A stretch of DNA of 64,000 bases from Actinomycetota bacterium (GTDB lineage: Bacteria; Actinomycetota; Acidimicrobiia; Acidimicrobiales; RAAP-2). The notes under the pieces were generated by a model. The model was not told the DNA's origin and made no database searches. It saw only the letters and a program-made list of their open reading frames with translations. The number at the start of each line of letters is the position of its first letter. Within the stretch, counting starts at the first letter, position 1. Below, piece after piece: positions 59,824 through 64,000 of this stretch. Both the position numbers and the translations under genes were made by a program. Location: contig WLNI01000001.1 of NCBI GenBank assembly GCA_009699875.1, positions 992,001 to 1,056,000 of the forward strand, given 5' to 3'.

Positions 59824-60780
59824 ATGAGAATGATTCCAGATAAGAGTAATTCAAAACGATGGTTGGCTTCTGGCCCCGCAAAGAGAGGGATTGCTCCTCT
59901 CGGTGTGGCCTGCTGCATGGCGTTATCGCTCTGTGCTTGTGGGAGCTCGACGTCGGCGACGTCGGCGAGCCTCCTTCAGGTGGTCGCGGCTGAGAATCCC
60001 TGGGGCGCCATCGCGACTGCAATTGGCGGATCTCATGTCTCGGTGACGTCGATCCTGTCTGACCCCACTGCAGACCCTCATAGTTACAGCGCGAGTGCGT
60101 CGAGCGCGGCGGCGGTCGCCAATGCATCAGTGGTTCTTCAAAATGGTCTTGGCTACGACGACTTTATGAATCAGCTCCTTGGTACAGGTTCGACAAAATC
60201 TCGCATTGTTGTCACGGCGTCGACGGCAATGGGTATCACCGAAGCGAACGCGAACCCTCACCTTTGGTATGCGGTTGAAGAAGTCCCGAAGATGGCAAGC
60301 GCGATCACACGTGCTTTTTCGAAGGCAGATCCAACGCACAAGAGTGACTACGAACGAAATGCAACACTCTTCGTTCAAAGTCTCTCTCCTTTGATTTCAT
60401 CGATTCATGCAATTGCTGCTCAGCGCCATGGCACGCCCGTGGCACAAACTGAGCGAGTCGCCCAGTACCTTCTCCAAGAATCGGGACTTCGCATAGCGTC
60501 TCCCGCAGGATTTGCGGCGAGCATTGAAAATGGGAGTGAACCCAATGCTGCAGACAGCCAGTCGATGAGTTCCGTCATCACCAAAAACGAGATCGCAGTT
60601 TTGGTCTACAACCTCCAAGCATCAAGTTCGACAACGCAGACCGTGCGCACTATGGCGCGCTCGCATGGAATTCCTGTGGTGGGAGTAACCGAGACGGTTG
60701 TTCCTGCTCATTTGTCGTATGCGTCGTGGCAAGGTGCTCAGATCCAACAGCTCGTCCACGCGCTGAAAGTGACCACGTGA
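59824..60780 (+). CDS. znuA: Zinc ABC transporter substrate-binding lipoprotein
   Basis: A 318-residue cluster A-I binding protein that captures zinc (or manganese) outside the cell. The N terminus is long and basic, then a hydrophobic segment and a lipobox-like LCAC at about 37-40. Metal-ligand histidines fit DPHSY, NPHLWY and QRHGTPV of the ZnuA/TroA fold. The His-rich loop of ZnuA proteins proper is absent. ATGs at 59824 and 59830 both possible. First gene of znuA-znuC-znuB, divergent from zur. Confidence 0.9.
   Translation: MRMIPDKSNSKRWLASGPAKRGIAPLGVACCMALSLCACGSSTSATSASLLQVVAAENPWGAIATAIGGSHVSVTSILSDPTADPHSYSASASSAAAVANASVVLQNGLGYDDFMNQLLGTGSTKSRIVVTASTAMGITEANANPHLWYAVEEVPKMASAITRAFSKADPTHKSDYERNATLFVQSLSPLISSIHAIAAQRHGTPVAQTERVAQYLLQESGLRIASPAGFAASIENGSEPNAADSQSMSSVITKNEIAVLVYNLQASSSTTQTVRTMARSHGIPVVGVTETVVPAHLSYASWQGAQIQQLVHALKVTT
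59825..59838. promoter_or_regulatory. Candidate Zur operator over the znuA start
   Basis: TGAGAATGATTCCA is an imperfect palindrome close to the TGAAAATNATTTTCA-type box of actinobacterial Zur proteins. It lies at the predicted start of transcription, overlapping the znuA start codon, which suits repression. A second, weaker copy (CGAGAACGGTTA on the minus strand, about 59788-59799) sits in the promoter. Confidence 0.55.
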
Positions 60781-61604
60781 GTACTCCAGCGATATCAATC
60801 AAGAACCTCACTGCTGGCTATGGAGCGCGTCCCATCCTGGAGGATCTCTCCATGGAAATCTCGCCTGGCGAGTTGATTGCGGTTCTTGGACCAAACGGTT
60901 CAGGAAAGACCACCCTGCTGCGAGTGCTCCTCGGGCTCTTGCGCCCCGTGTCTGGGTCGGTAGAGATTCAAGGAGCCCCGCCACGGCCGGCTAGCAGAAA
61001 CGTTGGCTACATCCCTCAACATCATGATTTTGATGCCGGACTCCCCATTCGAGGACGTGAACTTGTTGAACTCGGTCTCACTGGACATCGCTACGGGATT
61101 CCCTGGCCGAGGCGAGACATCACTGAAGCAGTGGATCATGCCATCAGCGAGGTCGGAGCCCAAGGGTACGCAGATGCACCTGTTGGATTACTTTCCGGCG
61201 GTGAACAGCAACGTCTCCGTATCGCTCAAGCTCTCCTTGGCGATCCGTCGGTCCTTTTGTGCGATGAGCCACTCCTCGCATTAGATCCGAGACGACAACA
61301 AGAGATCACCGAGTTGATTGATCGACATCGAACAACTCATAACGCAGCGGTGTTGTTTGTGACGCACGAAATCAATCCAATCTTGCCGTACGTTGATCGA
61401 GTGCTCTACTTGGTGCAAGGACGAGCCTTGCTTGGTGAGCCCGATGAAGTGTTCACCAAAGAGACATTGAGTGAACTCTATGGAGCGCCCGTCGATGTTC
61501 TTGAGGTGAATGGACGCCTCTTTGTGATTTCAGGTGATGAAGGTGCGAATCATCTGCTGGGTCACCATCACGAGCACGACAACGAGGAAGTCCCATGGGA
61601 CTAG
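60777..61604 (+). CDS. znuC: Zinc ABC transporter ATP-binding protein
   Basis: A 275-residue ABC ATPase. Walker A GPNGSGKTT, Q-loop GYIPQHHDFD, signature LLSGGEQQRL, Walker B VLLCDEPLLALD and the switch His in FVTHEI are all present. The GTG overlaps the znuA stop by four bases; the longer frame starting inside znuA is rejected. A C-terminal stretch HLLGHHHEHDNEE is His-rich and may bind metal. Confidence 0.92.
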   Translation: MSTPAISIKNLTAGYGARPILEDLSMEISPGELIAVLGPNGSGKTTLLRVLLGLLRPVSGSVEIQGAPPRPASRNVGYIPQHHDFDAGLPIRGRELVELGLTGHRYGIPWPRRDITEAVDHAISEVGAQGYADAPVGLLSGGEQQRLRIAQALLGDPSVLLCDEPLLALDPRRQQEITELIDRHRTTHNAAVLFVTHEINPILPYVDRVLYLVQGRALLGEPDEVFTKETLSELYGAPVDVLEVNGRLFVISGDEGANHLLGHHHEHDNEEVPWD

Positions 61605-62485
61605 GGGGCTACCTTCAACTTCCTTTCGCGCAGCACGCGCTGATAGCGGGAACTCTGATTGCAATTATCAGTGGATTCATTGGCCCATTCGTGGTGGCTC
61701 GCCAGATGGCTTTTGCGGTGCACGGGGCCGCGGAGCTTTCCTTTACGGGCGCCGCTGCGGGTCTCGTGATTGGGAATAATCCCGTCGTTGGTGCACTCCT
61801 TGGCTCAGTGGTGGTCGCAGGCCTCATTGGCGTCTTGGGGGAGAAGCCTCGGGAGCGAGACTCGGCAATCGGGGTGGTGCTCGCTGCGGGTCTTGGGCTC
61901 GGCGTGTTCTTGTTGAGTCGCTATCACGGCTTTTCAACTGCGGCAACGAACATCTTGTTTGGAAATATCTTCGGTGTCTCGACTGGTGATCTTCTGCTGC
62001 TTGTCATCTTGGCGGTGGCGGTCCTGATCATCATGGTGATCATCTATCGGCCACTGTTGTTTGCGTCGATTGATCCTGAACTCGCCAAGGCACGAGGAGT
62101 CCGGACTCGCATGCTGGGGATTGTATTCCTCGTCATCCTCGCCCTCACCGTGACTGAAGCCGCCCAAATCGTTGGCACCTTGCTGGTGTTGTCTTTGGCG
62201 ATCACACCCGCCGCGGCCGCACAACGCTTCGCTGCGGCTCCCCTTGTCGTAACAGGTCTCTCCGTTGGATTTGCCCTCATGGCGACAGACGGCGGGATCT
62301 TGTTGTCACTTGGAAGTTCGAGTGTGCCACCCACGGTCTACGTGACTGGGATTAGTTTCGCGATCTATCTTGTCGCTCGACTCGTCGGCCCTGTTATTTT
62401 GCGCCGCCGCCGAGAGCGACTTCGCCTTCATCGCCTCGAGAGCAGTCGCTCAGCAAGCGACGTCTACATAAAGAGCTTTGAGTAG
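61595..62485 (+). CDS. znuB: Zinc ABC transporter permease
   Basis: A 296-residue ABC-3 family permease with about eight to nine membrane segments; the coupling region has ARQMAFAVHGAAELSFTGAA and LSLAITPAAAAQRFA. Its start lies ten bases inside the end of znuC. The last 22 bases overlap the end of the convergent SDR gene. The tail after the last segment (RRRRERLRLHRLESSRS) is strongly basic. Confidence 0.9.
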   Translation: MGLGGYLQLPFAQHALIAGTLIAIISGFIGPFVVARQMAFAVHGAAELSFTGAAAGLVIGNNPVVGALLGSVVVAGLIGVLGEKPRERDSAIGVVLAAGLGLGVFLLSRYHGFSTAATNILFGNIFGVSTGDLLLLVILAVAVLIIMVIIYRPLLFASIDPELAKARGVRTRMLGIVFLVILALTVTEAAQIVGTLLVLSLAITPAAAAQRFAAAPLVVTGLSVGFALMATDGGILLSLGSSSVPPTVYVTGISFAIYLVARLVGPVILRRRRERLRLHRLESSRSASDVYIKSFE

Positions 62486-63258
62486 TCAGCACCCCGACGG
62501 AGATGATGTCCTCCATCAATACTGAGATGTTCACCGGTGATCCACCCGGCGTCATCGCTACAGAGGAAGGCAACGGCATTCGCGATGTCCTCCACGGTCC
62601 CTAAGCGTGCGAGGGGCATCTGTTCGAGGTAGTCATCAAGGAGGCCTCCACCAGCGGTGATGGGAGCCATCAACTCGTCATCAATAATTCCAGGCTGCAC
62701 GGAGTTCACTCGGATGCCAACGTCACCGAGTTCTTCGGCGGCGTAGTCACAAAGGCTGTCGATGCCAGCCTTCGACATTCCATAGGCCCAGAGCCAGCGA
62801 TGAGGAAACGCCCCTGCGCCCGAGCTCATCAGAACAATGGAGCCACTCTTCACGGGAGTCATCACTCGAGCGGCGTGCTTCAGTGTGAGAAATGAACCCA
62901 CCAAGTTCAAGTCAACGGTGTCTCGAACACCTTGGGTGTCGGCATCAATGAGTGGTCCCATGTGCATAGCGCCACCAGCACATGCGAAGGCGATATCTAA
63001 GACACCGGTGTGTGATGCTGCTGCGTCAACACATTCGGAGAGCTGATCTTCATTCGTCACGTCGGCAACGACTCCGTGGATCTGCGCACCTGGTACCTGG
63101 CTGGCAATGGACGCAACAGCGTCATCGAGCTTCTCCTTCGTTCGACCACAGATCGTGACGGTGGCTCCACGTGCACAAAAGAGTTGTGCCGTGGCGAGGC
63201 CGATTCCAGAACCTCCACCAGTAACTAATGCTGATTTTCCTTCAAAGTTTGCAGTCAC
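62464..63258 (-). CDS. SDR-family NAD(P)-dependent oxidoreductase
   Basis: A 264-residue classical SDR: TGGGSGIG at residues 14-21, the S-Y-K set in SSGAGAFPHRWLWAYGMSK, and PG motif VQPGIID. The Asn-Ala-Gly motif reads ACAGG instead of NNAGG, a modest change. It starts 14 bases after the P450 stop and so is probably in its operon; a role in the same lipid, sterol or terpenoid degradation step is possible. The substrate is unknown. Confidence 0.85.
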   Translation of the reverse strand: MTANFEGKSALVTGGGSGIGLATAQLFCARGATVTICGRTKEKLDDAVASIASQVPGAQIHGVVADVTNEDQLSECVDAAASHTGVLDIAFACAGGAMHMGPLIDADTQGVRDTVDLNLVGSFLTLKHAARVMTPVKSGSIVLMSSGAGAFPHRWLWAYGMSKAGIDSLCDYAAEELGDVGIRVNSVQPGIIDDELMAPITAGGGLLDDYLEQMPLARLGTVEDIANAVAFLCSDDAGWITGEHLSIDGGHHLRRGADYSKLFM

Positions 63259-63272
63259 GTGAACTTCCTTTT

Positions 63273-64000
63273 CTATGCGGGGCCCGCACCCACTCGGGCG
63301 ATAGGGGTAAAGGTAACGGGCATTGATTCAATTCCAGAGACGAAGTTTGCATCTCGATGTTGGAGTGGCTCACCGTCGGCTCGTGCCAAATCGGGAAGGC
63401 GGGAGGTCAGTTGCTCGACCATCATGCGCATTTCTAAACGCGCCATTTGGTTACCTAAGCAAAAGTGAGCTCCGAAACCAAAGGCCACATGATCATTGGG
63501 GTTTCGAGTGATATCAAACTGCTCGGGGTTGTCGAAGACCTCTTCGTCTCGATTCGCCGAAGGGTAGAGCAACAACATCTTGGTTCCCTCTTTGATGGTC
63601 TTGTCTCGAACAACGACATCACGAGAAGCGGTGCGCGCCATGTTTTTGATTGGGGTGACCCACCGCAACATCTCTTCCACGGCCCGAGGAACCAGAGACG
63701 GGTCGTTACGAAGCGCTGCAAACTGTTCCGGATGAGCGAGGAGGGCTTCGGTTCCTCCTGAGATCACGTGCCGTGTGGTTTCATCTCCGCCGATGACAAT
63801 CAGGAGTGTTTCATGAATGAGAGAGTCATCGTCGAGTCGGTCACCTTCGTCGTTGGCATGAACCAAGATGCCAACGAGATCATCATCCTTCTTTGTTGAC
63901 CGACGGTTTTCGATCACATTGCTCATATAGGTGACGTACTCACTGAAGGCGGTCAGCATCGCTTCGATCAAGACTGGGTCGTCAGAACCTTGTGCTTTTA
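63273..64000 (-). CDS. Cytochrome P450, C-terminal part (runs off the window)
   Basis: About 242 residues of a P450 whose N-terminal part lies beyond the right edge; the frame is open to position 64000. The I-helix is LIVIGGDETTRHVISG, the ExxR is EEML (in VEEMLRWV region, with E-x-x-R in EMLR), and the heme loop is FGFGAHFCLGN with the Cys thiolate ligand. GGDETTR with DETT in place of AGTDT-like sequences and the overall style fit the actinobacterial CYP124/125/142 group, which oxidises the ends of sterols or branched lipids; that is an inference. Followed by an SDR gene. Confidence 0.88.
   Translation of the reverse strand, partial: KAQGSDDPVLIEAMLTAFSEYVTYMSNVIENRRSTKKDDDLVGILVHANDEGDRLDDDSLIHETLLIVIGGDETTRHVISGGTEALLAHPEQFAALRNDPSLVPRAVEEMLRWVTPIKNMARTASRDVVVRDKTIKEGTKMLLLYPSANRDEEVFDNPEQFDITRNPNDHVAFGFGAHFCLGNQMARLEMRMMVEQLTSRLPDLARADGEPLQHRDANFVSGIESMPVTFTPIARVGAGPA

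Overview
The window reads as a chromosomal stretch of an actinomycete, most likely of the class Acidimicrobiia or a close relative. The reasons are a WhiB-family regulator next to a Get3/ArsA-like ATPase pair, a topA-tmk-holB operon with a Lys/Ala-rich TopA tail, a ceoBC (trkA) locus beside an APC transporter, a GlnR-like regulator with glnA and glnII, a MurD/MurL pair, and mid-range G+C (judged by eye). Almost all of it is dense, intact, chromosomal-type coding sequence. I saw no transposase, integrase, phage gene, CRISPR array or rRNA.

Layout. 1-5.5 kb: an SDR, an amine-type FAD oxidase coupled to a solitary DNA methyltransferase, and a metal permease with two YHS domains. 5.8-10.3 kb: a compact oleA-oleBC-oleD operon for head-to-head long-chain olefin (beta-lactone) synthesis. 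10.4-16.8 kb: tRNA-Pro, a CorC/CBS protein, a receiver protein, two ArsA/Get3-like ATPases divergent from a WhiB gene, a VKOR/thioredoxin-like disulfide pair and a Nudix hydrolase. 17-22.8 kb: a secreted beta-helix protein, Fe-S assembly genes (mrp, erpA), an odd fusion of an XDH-type 2Fe-2S domain with a shortened molybdenum-subunit remnant, RidA and a membrane protein. 22.8-26.2 kb: glnII-glnA-glnR. 26.3-30.7 kb: nadE, a sigma-70 factor, a tiny membrane peptide and a HAD phosphatase. 30.7-39.4 kb: potassium and energy genes, with two TrkA proteins, two tandem KimA-like transporters carrying a fused C-terminal OB-fold, and a H+-pyrophosphatase. 39.6-44.2 kb: topA-tmk-holB and tRNA-Thr. 44.2-52.7 kb: a candidate lipid-lysinylation locus made of a metallophosphoesterase-MprF fusion, lysS, two membrane-anchored esterases, a tRNA-Lys with an irregular T arm and an EamA transporter. 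53-62.5 kb: two more transporters, murD-murL-pgeF-zur and divergent znuACB. 62.5-64 kb: an SDR and the C-terminal part of a cytochrome P450.

A theme that runs across the window is transcript structure. At least ten genes have a TANNNT hexamer ending exactly 6 or 7 bases before an ATG or GTG, with no usable ribosome binding site, which is the geometry of leaderless mRNAs. Other genes (hppA, topA, the beta-helix gene, the permease) have ordinary leaders with Shine-Dalgarno sequences. I used this pattern to correct several start codons.

The most interesting regions are the lysyl-lipid locus with its unusual tRNA, the KimA/OB-fold fusions in a potassium locus, the 2Fe-2S/molybdo-remnant fusion protein, and the leaderless promoter set. 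All functional names rest on motif and domain recognition by eye; no database search was run.
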